The translations under genes were made by a program, and so were the position numbers. 33,183 bases of DNA from assembly GCA_910583525.1 (NCBI GenBank), contig CAJTXL010000031.1, positions 1 to 33,183 of the forward strand, written 5' to 3'. Numbering within the stretch: position 1 is the stretch's first letter; each line of letters starts with the position of its first letter. The notes beneath the pieces were generated by a model that was not told where the DNA came from, did not search any database, and saw only the letters and a program-made list of their open reading frames with translations. Below are positions 16,472-24,202 of this stretch, in pieces. Source of the stretch: an uncultured Muribaculaceae bacterium. GTDB lineage: Bacteria; Bacteroidota; Bacteroidia; Bacteroidales; Muribaculaceae.

Positions 16472-17141
16472 GGTTGATTATATTTTCGACCAGATAGAGG
16501 CCTTCGATGTCGGAGCGGCGCACCTCGATGTCGTCGTAGTCGGGGTTTGCGCTGTGAAGCGTGAGCAGCGACGGGTCGGGATTGCGTCGGACATATTTCA
16601 CCAAACGGTAGTCGGGCAGCACCAAGACATATATGCGCCCCCACGAGATGGGCGCGTCGAGGCTTATGGGCCTTATGGATATGAAACAGCCGGGGTTCAG
16701 CTTGGGCACCATGGAGTTTCCGCTGACGCGCACGATTGGCAGTTCGGAGCTCAGCCCGGGCAGACATACGCGCCCTACGATGCGCTCGTCGGTGAACATG
16801 CGGCTAAGGGGCGTGGTGCCTGCGGTCACGTCGATATTATAGACGGGCGCTCCGACAGGCTGTGCGGCGGCGCGCCTGTCGCCGCCCTTGGGGAAAGGCA
16901 CGTCCTTGCCCTCGGTAAGCCAACGCTTCGAGACGCCAAGGTCTACGACAATGCGGTTTATAAACGACTCGGACGGAGCTTTGCGCCTGCTCAAAATGCG
17001 CGAGACGGTAGCCGAATCGACATTTATCGCCTGTCCGAAACTCGACTGGTTGTAGCGCTTCAGCTTGATTAGATATTTGATGCGGTCGACAACATCGGCA
17101 CTTGCAGCCGGCATTGCGAGGCCGTCGTTTTTGTCTGCCAT
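16455..17141 (-). CDS. XRE-type HTH / S24 peptidase (LexA/CI-like) repressor
   Basis: A 228-residue regulator. Residues about 15-75 form a CI/XRE-like helix-turn-helix (SSFGQAINVDSATVSRILSRR). The C-terminal half is an S24 autoprotease domain with S143 (VSGNSMVPKL) and K182 (YRLVKYVRR), 39 residues apart as in LexA and CI. A107-G108 in the linker is a plausible self-cleavage site. Such proteins bind operators as dimers and inactivate themselves when stimulated by RecA filaments. It is promoter-proximal to rnhB and uvrC and divergent from recJ-recQ. A perfect dyad covers its -7 box, which suggests autorepression. Whether it responds to DNA damage cannot be read from the sequence; a phage-derived repressor is the alternative, but no phage genes are nearby. 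Confidence 0.9.
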   Translation of the reverse strand: MADKNDGLAMPAASADVVDRIKYLIKLKRYNQSSFGQAINVDSATVSRILSRRKAPSESFINRIVVDLGVSKRWLTEGKDVPFPKGGDRRAAAQPVGAPVYNIDVTAGTTPLSRMFTDERIVGRVCLPGLSSELPIVRVSGNSMVPKLNPGCFISIRPISLDAPISWGRIYVLVLPDYRLVKYVRRNPDPSLLTLHSANPDYDDIEVRRSDIEGLYLVENIINHDFLA

Positions 17142-17162
17142 GATTGTTTCTCAATTAAATCT

Positions 17163-17188
17163 ATGCAAAATTACAAATTATTTTGCAT
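17163..17188. promoter_or_regulatory. perfect dyad, candidate operator of the S24 repressor
   Basis: Arms ATGCAAAAT (17163-17171) and ATTTTGCAT (17180-17188) are perfectly complementary across an 8-bp spacer, a geometry typical of LexA/CI-type dimers. The left arm contains most of the leftward -7 box, so binding would block the repressor promoter. It lies between the start codons of the repressor and recJ. Confidence 0.7.
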
Positions 17189-17196
17189 AAACACAA
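17166..17196 (-). promoter_or_regulatory. promoter of repressor-rnhB-uvrC
   Basis: Reading leftward, TTG at 17196-17194 and TAATTTTG at 17173-17166 are 20 bp apart, matching the Bacteroidota consensus. The predicted start is near 17159, about 18 nt before the ATG at 17141. Confidence 0.65.
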
Positions 17197-17238
17197 GTTA
17201 AAAAAGTTTATAGTCGTGGCATCGCCGCCCCCTCGTGC

Positions 17239-17269
17239 TTGCTTTTTCACCCATAATTCAGTACTTTTG
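17239..17269 (+). promoter_or_regulatory. promoter of recJ-recQ
   Basis: TTG at 17239-17241 and TACTTTTG at 17262-17269 with a 20-bp spacer. The predicted start near 17276 is about 15 nt before the recJ ATG at 17291. The candidate operator lies 50 bp upstream of the -33 element. Confidence 0.7.
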
Positions 17270-17290
17270 CAGAAACAAACGCGCAGACCT

Positions 17291-19021
17291 ATGACCCGGA
17301 AATGGAACTATCCCTCACTATCGACCGAAGAACAGCGCCTCGGGGCTGAGCTTGCACGCCGTTTTGCCAACTGTCCGCCTGTGAGCGACCTGTTGGTGCA
17401 ACGCGGCATAACGACCATCGACGCCGCCGAAAAGTTCTTCCACCCGTCACTGCGCGACCTTCACGACCCTTTCCTGATGCCCGACATGGACAAGGCTGTC
17501 GAACGTCTCAACAGGGCCATGGGATGCAAGGAGAAAATTCTCGTTTACGGCGACTATGATGTCGACGGCACCACCGCCGTTGCCCTGGTATACCGCTATC
17601 TTCAGAACTTCTACTCCGAGCTCGATTTCTACATACCTACGCGCTACGAAGAGGGCTACGGCATTTCGCGCAAAATAATCGACCAGATAGCCGAGCAGGG
17701 CGTCAAACTGGTAATAATACTCGACTGCGGCATCAAGGCCAACGAGGAAATAAGCTATGCGGCATCGCTGGGCATAGATTTCATAATCTGCGACCATCAT
17801 ATGCCCGATGCCGAACTGCCGCCGGCAACAGCCATCCTGAACCCTAAGCTCGAAAACTCCACCTACCCGTGCCCTCACCTATCTGGATGCGGCGTGGGCT
17901 ACAAATTCATGCAGGCGTTCTCGATAAGCAACGGCATAGCTACGGCAGAATTAGAGTGCATGCTCGACCTTGTGGCCGTGAGCATCGCCGCCGACATCGT
18001 GCCGATGATTGACGAAAACCGAGTGCTCGCCTACATGGGCCTCAAAAGGCTCAACACCAACCCCAACATGGGGCTAAGGGCAATAATCCGTACCTGCGGC
18101 CTCGGCGGCAAAGAAATAACAATCAACGACGTCGTGTTCAAGATAGGCCCTCGCATCAACGCGTCGGGACGCATGCAGAGCGGCAGCGAAGCCGTGGAGC
18201 TACTTGTGGCGCGCGACTCGAAGGAGGCCAACCGGCGCTCGCTCGAAATAGACCAGTACAACAAAGACCGCAAGGAACTGGACAAACGCATCACCGAAGA
18301 GGCAAACACGATTCTTGAGGCCCGTGGCGACGTACACTCGCCCAAAAAGTCAATCGTGATTTACAATAAAGACTGGCACAAGGGCATCATCGGCATCGTG
18401 GCATCACGCCTTACCGAACTTTACTACAAGCCGTCGGTTGTGCTGACGCTGTCGAACGGGCTCGCGACAGGTTCGTCGCGCTCGGTGCAGGGCTTCGACG
18501 TGTACAAGGCCATAGAATCGACACGCGACCTGCTCGAAAATTTCGGCGGCCACACTTATGCCGTGGGGCTGTCGCTGCGCGAAGAGAACATACCCGAGTT
18601 CACGCGCCGCTTCGAGGAATACGTGTCGGCCAACATTCTGCCCGAGCAGCTGACGCCGCAGATAGACATCGACGCGTTCCTGACCTTCTCCGACATAACA
18701 CCCGAGTTCGTATCCACGCTGCGGCTGTTCACGCCTTTCGGGCCGGGTAACCGCATACCCACTTTCTGCACCCGGCGCGTAAAGGATTTCGGCACAAGCA
18801 GGCTTGTGGGGCGAAACCTCGAGCATATAAAGCTTGAACTTGTCGACGACACTTCGGGGCGCGTAATCAACGGCATAGCATTCAACATGGCGTCGTATTT
18901 CGAGCACATACACTCAGGGCGTCCGTTCAATATCTGCTACACCATCGAAGAGAACAAGCACCAAAACGCCCCGTCGGCCCTGCAGCTGATGGTGAAGCAA
19001 ATCCGCGTCGGGGAGCTATAG
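17291..19021 (+). CDS. recJ: single-stranded-DNA-specific exonuclease RecJ
   Basis: A 5'-3' ssDNA exonuclease for recombination and mismatch or base-excision repair. The product is 576 residues. DHH-superfamily motifs are intact: YGDYDVDGTTA (D88, D90, D92), ILDCGIK (D145) and CDHHMPD (D168, H169, H170). The DHHA1 region has GSSRSVQGFD and GGHTYAVGLSL, the latter more divergent than the usual GGHxxAAG. A C-terminal OB-fold region ends near GEL. The ATG at 17291 fits the promoter; an in-frame Met at 17183 would precede the predicted transcription start. recQ starts 4 nt after the stop. Confidence 0.95.
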   Translation: MTRKWNYPSLSTEEQRLGAELARRFANCPPVSDLLVQRGITTIDAAEKFFHPSLRDLHDPFLMPDMDKAVERLNRAMGCKEKILVYGDYDVDGTTAVALVYRYLQNFYSELDFYIPTRYEEGYGISRKIIDQIAEQGVKLVIILDCGIKANEEISYAASLGIDFIICDHHMPDAELPPATAILNPKLENSTYPCPHLSGCGVGYKFMQAFSISNGIATAELECMLDLVAVSIAADIVPMIDENRVLAYMGLKRLNTNPNMGLRAIIRTCGLGGKEITINDVVFKIGPRINASGRMQSGSEAVELLVARDSKEANRRSLEIDQYNKDRKELDKRITEEANTILEARGDVHSPKKSIVIYNKDWHKGIIGIVASRLTELYYKPSVVLTLSNGLATGSSRSVQGFDVYKAIESTRDLLENFGGHTYAVGLSLREENIPEFTRRFEEYVSANILPEQLTPQIDIDAFLTFSDITPEFVSTLRLFTPFGPGNRIPTFCTRRVKDFGTSRLVGRNLEHIKLELVDDTSGRVINGIAFNMASYFEHIHSGRPFNICYTIEENKHQNAPSALQLMVKQIRVGEL

Positions 19022-19025
19022 ACCG

Positions 19026-20990
19026 ATGTACGGCTACTACGATTTTTCGGAGCAAGAAGAGCACGACGGCGGCGACAGCCTTTGCGCCACAGACGCCATA
19101 GGCATACTGAGGCATTACTGGGGCTACGATGCTTTCCGCCCGATGCAAGGCGAGATAGTGCAGTCGGTGCTTTCGGGACGCGACACGGTGGGACTTCTGC
19201 CTACCGGCGGCGGAAAATCGATAACATTCCAGGTTCCGGCGATGCTTCTCGACGGCCTCACGATTGTAGTGACGCCGCTGATTTCGCTGATGAAAGACCA
19301 GGTCGACAATCTGCGGCGGCACGGCATCCGGGCGGCATATCTGCACAGCGGCATGACTCGTGCCGAATCGGACTACGCGCTCGAACGCTGCCGCCAAGGG
19401 CGCGTGAAGCTGCTCTATGTCGCACCCGAACGGCTTGCCACCGAGCGCTTCCTATCGCAAATCATTGCATGGAAACCGGCGCTGTTCGTCATCGACGAGG
19501 CCCACTGCATATCGCAATGGGGCTACGATTTCCGTCCGTCGTATCTGCGGCTGTCGCAGCTGCGCGAGAAATTCCCCGACATTCCGCTTCTTGCCCTCAC
19601 GGCATCGGCTACGCCGCGCGTAGTCGACGACATCGTGACACGCTTAGGGATGCGCAACGAGGCACGGTTCGCGCTGAGCTTTACGCGCGACAATATATCG
19701 TTTCTTGTAAGGCACACCGAAGACAAACTCGGCAAACTGCTCGAAATACTCCGCGCCACCGAAGGCTCCACGATAATCTACACACGTTCGCGCAAAAAGA
19801 CCGTAGATGTGACATCGATGCTTGCCCGTGAAGGTGTAGACGCGCTCTACTACCATGCCGGCCTCGAAACACACGAAAAGTCGCAGCGGCAAGACGACTG
19901 GCAATCGGGAAAGGTGCGCGTAATGGTGGCGACCACGGCTTTCGGCATGGGCATAGACAAACCCGACGTGCGCCTGGTGGTGCACTACGACCCACCGTCG
20001 ACGCTCGAAGAATACTATCAGGAGGCCGGCCGTGCCGGGCGCGACGGAAAGGAGTCGCTCGCCGTAATGCTCGTAGCCGCGCGCGACAAGGCGACACTTG
20101 CCCGAAGGCTCTCGCAGGCCTTTCCAGACAAAGACTTCATCCGCCACACTTACGACGAAATATGCCGCTATCTTTCGCTGCCGATGGGTGAAGGCTTCGG
20201 CGCGATATTCGACTTCAACCCCGATGCCATGTGCGTAAAATACCGCATGCCGCCACGGCTTGTAATGAGCGCCATCGGCCTGCTTGAACGTTCGGGTTAC
20301 CTGGAATTCGTTGAAGAGATGGACATAGAGACGCAGATAATGATTCGCCTGAAACGCGAGCAGCTCTATGAGCTCGACCTCGAGCCTACCGAAGAAACCG
20401 TGCTCAACTTCATTCTGCGCACCTATCCGGGGCTTTTTGCCGACCTGATATTCGTCAACGAGCCTTATATAGCACGCGAATGCGGCATCACTCCGCTCGC
20501 CGTACATGAAATTTTCAAACGGTGGCGTCGCGAGCATATCATAAGCTATATTCCGCGGCGCGGAACGGCACAGCTCCTATTCACCGCCAACCGTGTACCG
20601 GCCGACAAGCTGACTTTCTCGAAAGAGGTATACGAAGACCGCCGTGCCGCAATGGAGCGCCAACTCGCCGCAATGACGGCATTCGCCTACGATGATAGCC
20701 GATGCCGCGTTGCCGGGATGCTCCGCTACTTCGGCGAAGAAAACGCGGCCGACTGCGGCAAATGCGACGTATGCCATGCGCGCAGACATACCGAGAAGCC
20801 GTTCGACACGGAAGCATTCAAAAAACAGCTCGACACGTTTTTCGACATGATAGCTCCTTGCCGCTGGCTCGACACCCGTTCGCTCAAACCGCACTACCCT
20901 CACCGGTTCGACCTTGTGGCATCCTGCCTTCAACAGATGATAGACGACGGCCTTCTGATTGCCGACGGGCATAAGATAGCCAAGTGTTAA
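19026..20990 (+). CDS. recQ: RecQ-family ATP-dependent DNA helicase
   Basis: A 3'-5' helicase that often works with RecJ in resection. The product is 654 residues. Motifs include FRPMQ (Q/0), LLPTGGGKS (57-65), DEAH 157-160 in VIDEAHCISQWGYDFRPSY, TASATP and YYQEAGRAGRDGK. The RecQ zinc cysteines (C560, C577, C580, C583 in CRVAGMLRYFGE...CGKCDVC) lie near the C-terminus rather than straight after the helicase core. About 190 residues, probably helical and winged-helix, intervene, and no HRDC domain is evident. This looks like the longer RecQ paralogue of Bacteroidota. It is co-transcribed with recJ. Confidence 0.92.
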   Translation: MYGYYDFSEQEEHDGGDSLCATDAIGILRHYWGYDAFRPMQGEIVQSVLSGRDTVGLLPTGGGKSITFQVPAMLLDGLTIVVTPLISLMKDQVDNLRRHGIRAAYLHSGMTRAESDYALERCRQGRVKLLYVAPERLATERFLSQIIAWKPALFVIDEAHCISQWGYDFRPSYLRLSQLREKFPDIPLLALTASATPRVVDDIVTRLGMRNEARFALSFTRDNISFLVRHTEDKLGKLLEILRATEGSTIIYTRSRKKTVDVTSMLAREGVDALYYHAGLETHEKSQRQDDWQSGKVRVMVATTAFGMGIDKPDVRLVVHYDPPSTLEEYYQEAGRAGRDGKESLAVMLVAARDKATLARRLSQAFPDKDFIRHTYDEICRYLSLPMGEGFGAIFDFNPDAMCVKYRMPPRLVMSAIGLLERSGYLEFVEEMDIETQIMIRLKREQLYELDLEPTEETVLNFILRTYPGLFADLIFVNEPYIARECGITPLAVHEIFKRWRREHIISYIPRRGTAQLLFTANRVPADKLTFSKEVYEDRRAAMERQLAAMTAFAYDDSRCRVAGMLRYFGEENAADCGKCDVCHARRHTEKPFDTEAFKKQLDTFFDMIAPCRWLDTRSLKPHYPHRFDLVASCLQQMIDDGLLIADGHKIAKC

Positions 20991-21104
20991 ATGGAGTTAA
21001 AATGCCGATATGTATTAAACCATCGGCTGCCGCCAATGTCCTATTATCAGTAATAAGACATAAAAGAGTTTAGCAAGACACGAACTAACTTTTTAATAAA
21101 TAGG

Positions 21105-21141
21105 AGGCCCCGACTCGTGAAGAATCGGGGCCTACGACTTT
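21105..21141 (+). terminator. intrinsic terminator after recQ
   Basis: A perfect 9-bp stem AGGCCCCGA/TCGGGGCCT (21105-21113 with 21125-21133) with an 11-nt loop is followed by CTTTTCT. It sits 115 nt below the recQ stop. An A/T-rich tract on the left side could make it work in both directions. The rest of the 20991-21242 gap has no gene. Confidence 0.75.
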
Positions 21142-21156
21142 TCTATGGGGTCGACA

Positions 21157-21210
21157 GACACAATCCATAAGTGCAATGGACAATCTATTGGACAAGCATC
21201 GGATTGTGTC
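21157..21210. repeat. 10-bp inverted repeat upstream of the lipoprotein regulator
   Basis: GACACAATCC (21157-21166) and GGATTGTGTC (21201-21210) are perfect inverted arms 34 bp apart. The right arm lies in the -33 zone of the promoter below. The interval contains two further TGGACAA motifs (21177 and 21189). It could be a regulatory site of the adjacent HTH protein. Confidence 0.5.
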
Positions 21211-21230
21211 CATTTGTGCGTTCTTATTGC

Positions 21231-21238
21231 TAATTTTG
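21231..21238 (+). promoter_or_regulatory. -7 box immediately before the lipoprotein regulator start
   Basis: TAATTTTG ends only 4 bp before the ATG at 21243. TTG triplets occur 14 and 24 bp upstream; neither spacing is ideal. If the box is used, transcription would start at or next to the initiation codon, giving a leaderless mRNA. Confidence 0.5.
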
Positions 21239-21242
21239 TGAC

Positions 21243-22793
21243 ATGAAACATTTTCGCATATTCCAATCCTACTTTGTGTTGTTTTCGATACTGCTTGCAG
21301 GCTGCCGTTCGGATAAAGCCGAAGAGCATAGCTCAGAAGCATCGGAACTGAACCGGCAAGCGTGGGAACTGAGGGAATCGGGAGCGCCGGCATCGGAGTT
21401 CCTTACAATGCAACAGCGTGCCGTCGAAGCATTGAAAGACAGCAAATCGCCCGACGAACAGCTGAAGGTGCTTGCACAGATGGGATATTTCTACAATGTC
21501 ACGGGCGATTACCAAAACGGCATAGACTATCTGTGGCAAGCGGTCGACTGTCTGAAACGACATCCCGAATACGAGGTATCGGAAGGTGCGATAGAGGTTT
21601 ACGGCAATCTGGGCGATATTTACGTAGTGCTCTCTATGGGCGAGGACGCACTTGCCGCAAACACCGAGGCTATAAATATCAGCCACAAGCTCGGCGGACG
21701 CTATCTGCCGGACCTCTACCGTTTCAGGGCAACGATATTCGATTTGCTCGACAAGCCCGATTCGGTATTGTCCAATCTCGACAAGTCGTACCATGTGGCG
21801 AAATACGGCAATGTTCAGGGCGACCGCAACACGATGATGCGTGCGGCCCTTAGCGAAAAGGCCGACTATATCATAGACCGTGGCTTATGGCCCGATTCGC
21901 TCGACAAGGCCGTAGCGACGCTCGAAGCGTTGAGAGACACGCCGGAATGGGAGCTTGACGTGATGTCGCTGTCGCTCGGCAAAGGCTACCTGGCACAAGG
22001 CCGCGCCGACGAGGGGATACGGCTTTTAGAGGATGCCGTCGAGGAATACCGTGCCCAAGGCGACATTCACGGGCTGTCGGAATACTGCCTTCCACCGCTT
22101 ATGGACGCCTACGCAAAATACGGGCGCTACGACAAATTGGGCGAACATTTCATTGAATATGCCCAAATGAGAGACACGATTCTCAACAGAGAAAAACTTA
22201 ACGCATTGGTCGGTGCCGACATACGCGAACGGGCGTCGCTGCTGAGAGAAGAGAACAAAACCCTCGAGCTACAACATAAACTGATTGTGCAACGCACCGT
22301 TTCGGCCGCAGCCGTTGCCGTCCTTGTGTTTGCATTGCTCTCGGCATGGATAATCTACCAACGTCGCAGCAACAGGCAGAAAATAAATTCTCAGCTCAGC
22401 AAAATCAGCGGTCTTCTGTCGGAGCGGATAATGCTCAACAGCCACATCGAAGACCTCAACGCGCAACTACGCTCCCTCAAAACCGCGCAAAGCGGCGATG
22501 GCGCCATCTTACAGCCTTTGATACTCGAAAAAGAGCAAGAACGTGAGTTCAGGCAATCGTTCTCTGCCGTACACCCACATTTTCTGCCGGAACTACGACG
22601 CGAGTTCCAAGGGCTGACCGCCGGCAACGAACTTGTGTGCATGATGATTTACATGCACAAGTCGACCGACGAGATAGCACTTGCGCTGGGGATATCGCGC
22701 GACAGCGTCAACAAGACACGCTACCGCCTGCGCCAACGGTTCAACCTGCCGCGCGAAGTAGACCTCGACGAGTTCATACGTTCTCGGCGATAG
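21243..22793 (+). CDS. lipoprotein-signal TPR protein with membrane helix and C-terminal HTH
   Basis: A 516-residue protein. The N-terminus is a lipoprotein signal with lipobox LLAG-C21. Residues about 30-310 are helical and TPR-like (MGYFYNVTGDYQNGIDYLWQA, LGDIYVVLSMGEDALAA). One transmembrane helix follows at 352-372 and then RRS, which predicts a cytoplasmic C-terminal half. That half has a coiled coil (about 377-415) and a LuxR-like helix-turn-helix (about 457-505: STDEIALALGISRDSVNKTRYRLRQRF). TPR-membrane-HTH proteins are known in Bacteroidota and are thought to be one-component sensors; the ligand is unknown. The start must be near 21243 because the lipobox depends on it. The convergent phosphatase gene ends 3 bp past its stop. 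Confidence 0.85.
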   Translation: MKHFRIFQSYFVLFSILLAGCRSDKAEEHSSEASELNRQAWELRESGAPASEFLTMQQRAVEALKDSKSPDEQLKVLAQMGYFYNVTGDYQNGIDYLWQAVDCLKRHPEYEVSEGAIEVYGNLGDIYVVLSMGEDALAANTEAINISHKLGGRYLPDLYRFRATIFDLLDKPDSVLSNLDKSYHVAKYGNVQGDRNTMMRAALSEKADYIIDRGLWPDSLDKAVATLEALRDTPEWELDVMSLSLGKGYLAQGRADEGIRLLEDAVEEYRAQGDIHGLSEYCLPPLMDAYAKYGRYDKLGEHFIEYAQMRDTILNREKLNALVGADIRERASLLREENKTLELQHKLIVQRTVSAAAVAVLVFALLSAWIIYQRRSNRQKINSQLSKISGLLSERIMLNSHIEDLNAQLRSLKTAQSGDGAILQPLILEKEQEREFRQSFSAVHPHFLPELRREFQGLTAGNELVCMMIYMHKSTDEIALALGISRDSVNKTRYRLRQRFNLPREVDLDEFIRSRR

Positions 22794-22796
22794 GCG

Positions 22797-24182
22797 TCAA
22801 CGGCCTTCCACCGTATCGATTATCGCCTTTGGAATGCCTGTATTGTTGTTCAGACCTTTGAATTTTTCAGCACCGACGCCGACAGCAAATACGGGCACGG
22901 GGTTGCCTGAATGGTTCATTGTGGTGAACGCCAACCCTGCGGCATCGTTAAAGATACGGAACACTTCAACGGCAAAGGCATTGAAACTTGCGTAGAGCGT
23001 TTTCTGGTCGGCGCTGTTGCGCATCGAGAATGTCTCGTCGAAGCGCTTGTGCAGTTCTTCTTCCTGCTCGGGCGAAAGTTTTATATGGCTGAAAAATCCG
23101 AGGTTTTCGGAGAGATAAGTGCGCATATCATCCCAAGTATACACCATTCGGCTGCGAAGCACCGACTTACAATAGTTGCTGAAGGCTTCTTTCGACACTT
23201 TCTGCCAGTCGATGTTTGCCAAGCCGCCTTTTGCGCCTCTCGGAGATACGAGCGACAGGCCGCCGGTGTCATGGTCGGCAGTAACGACAATCAGCGTCTC
23301 GTCGGGGTGTTCAAGATAGAAGTTGTAAGCCACCTCAAGAGCTTCGTTGAAATTGATTATTTCCTTGATGGCCGCTCCGCCGTCGTTTCCATGGAGCGCA
23401 TGGTCGATGTTTCCGCCTTCGAGCATCATGAAGAAACGGTCGGGCGATGTACGTTCGAGCTGTCTGAGGCAAGTTTCGGCAATGACGGGCAAAGTGAGCA
23501 CTCCGGCCACAGAGTCGATGGTGTAGGATATGTTATTGTCGCCGTGTCCGTCAGTGTTCAGAAGCAGTACACGTCCGGCCGACATGTCTTTTACTTGCGA
23601 AGGACCTCGGAGAACCTGCACATTTTCCTTGGCAAGCCGCTCGTATATGTCTGTGTCCTTGCCGTCTTTCCGGGTTCCGCGCAGACCGGCTCCGGCAATG
23701 AACTGAAATCCGCTCGAAGCGAGTTGTGCGTCGATATCGTAGTACATGGCACGGTTGGGCACATGGGCGTAGAATGCGGCCGGAGTGGCATCGTCGGGCG
23801 CTACAGACGTGGCTACGCCTATGCCGTATCCCATCTCGGCAAGAGGTTTGGTTATTGAATATACCGACATCGTGTCAGGCGCCATGCCGAGCATGTAGTT
23901 GTTTGTCTTGTTGCCTGTCGACAATGCCGTGCCTGCTGCGGCCGAATCGGTTACGTTGCCCGATGCAGAATAGGTCATAGCCCATCCGACGACGGGCATC
24001 TGCATCATGGTGAGCGGCTTGTCGTTTTTGAGGATTGTGCGGTTGTAAGTCTCGGCGGCCATAACGGGGCCAAGGCCCATTCCGTCGCCGATGTAATAGA
24101 ATATATATTTCGGCGACTGAGCCGAAGCGCCGAATATTACCGCCGCAAAGGTGATGGCGGCTATCAGTCTGTGTAGTTTCAT
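22797..24182 (-). CDS. alkaline phosphatase, secreted
   Basis: A 461-residue member of the PhoA superfamily. A signal peptide (about 1-21, ending GASAQ) sends it to the periplasm. Metal-site and nucleophile motifs are intact: YYIGDGMGLG (D33), NVTDSAAAGTALSTG (S80 as nucleophile) and VVTADHDTGG. It should release phosphate from monoesters. I chose the Met at 24182; an open frame to 24299 lacks signal-peptide character and would overlap the gene before it. It lies 20 nt after the GH3-like gene and is the last gene of the leftward run. No pho-box could be identified. Confidence 0.9.
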   Translation of the reverse strand: MKLHRLIAAITFAAVIFGASAQSPKYIFYYIGDGMGLGPVMAAETYNRTILKNDKPLTMMQMPVVGWAMTYSASGNVTDSAAAGTALSTGNKTNNYMLGMAPDTMSVYSITKPLAEMGYGIGVATSVAPDDATPAAFYAHVPNRAMYYDIDAQLASSGFQFIAGAGLRGTRKDGKDTDIYERLAKENVQVLRGPSQVKDMSAGRVLLLNTDGHGDNNISYTIDSVAGVLTLPVIAETCLRQLERTSPDRFFMMLEGGNIDHALHGNDGGAAIKEIINFNEALEVAYNFYLEHPDETLIVVTADHDTGGLSLVSPRGAKGGLANIDWQKVSKEAFSNYCKSVLRSRMVYTWDDMRTYLSENLGFFSHIKLSPEQEEELHKRFDETFSMRNSADQKTLYASFNAFAVEVFRIFNDAAGLAFTTMNHSGNPVPVFAVGVGAEKFKGLNNNTGIPKAIIDTVEGR

Positions 24183-24202
24183 GCTATTGTCGTATTGTTG
24201 TT

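Noticed and set aside
14026..20990. Anti-phage defence island suggested by the ATPase, RecQ, RecJ and nuclease genes together
   Set aside because: UvrC, RnhB, RecJ, RecQ and ExoVII all have intact core motifs in typical housekeeping arrangements; no defence-specific genes accompany them.
22911..23858. Long 315-codon plus-strand frame
   Set aside because: It is antisense to the alkaline phosphatase gene, whose motifs are intact; the frame has no family features.
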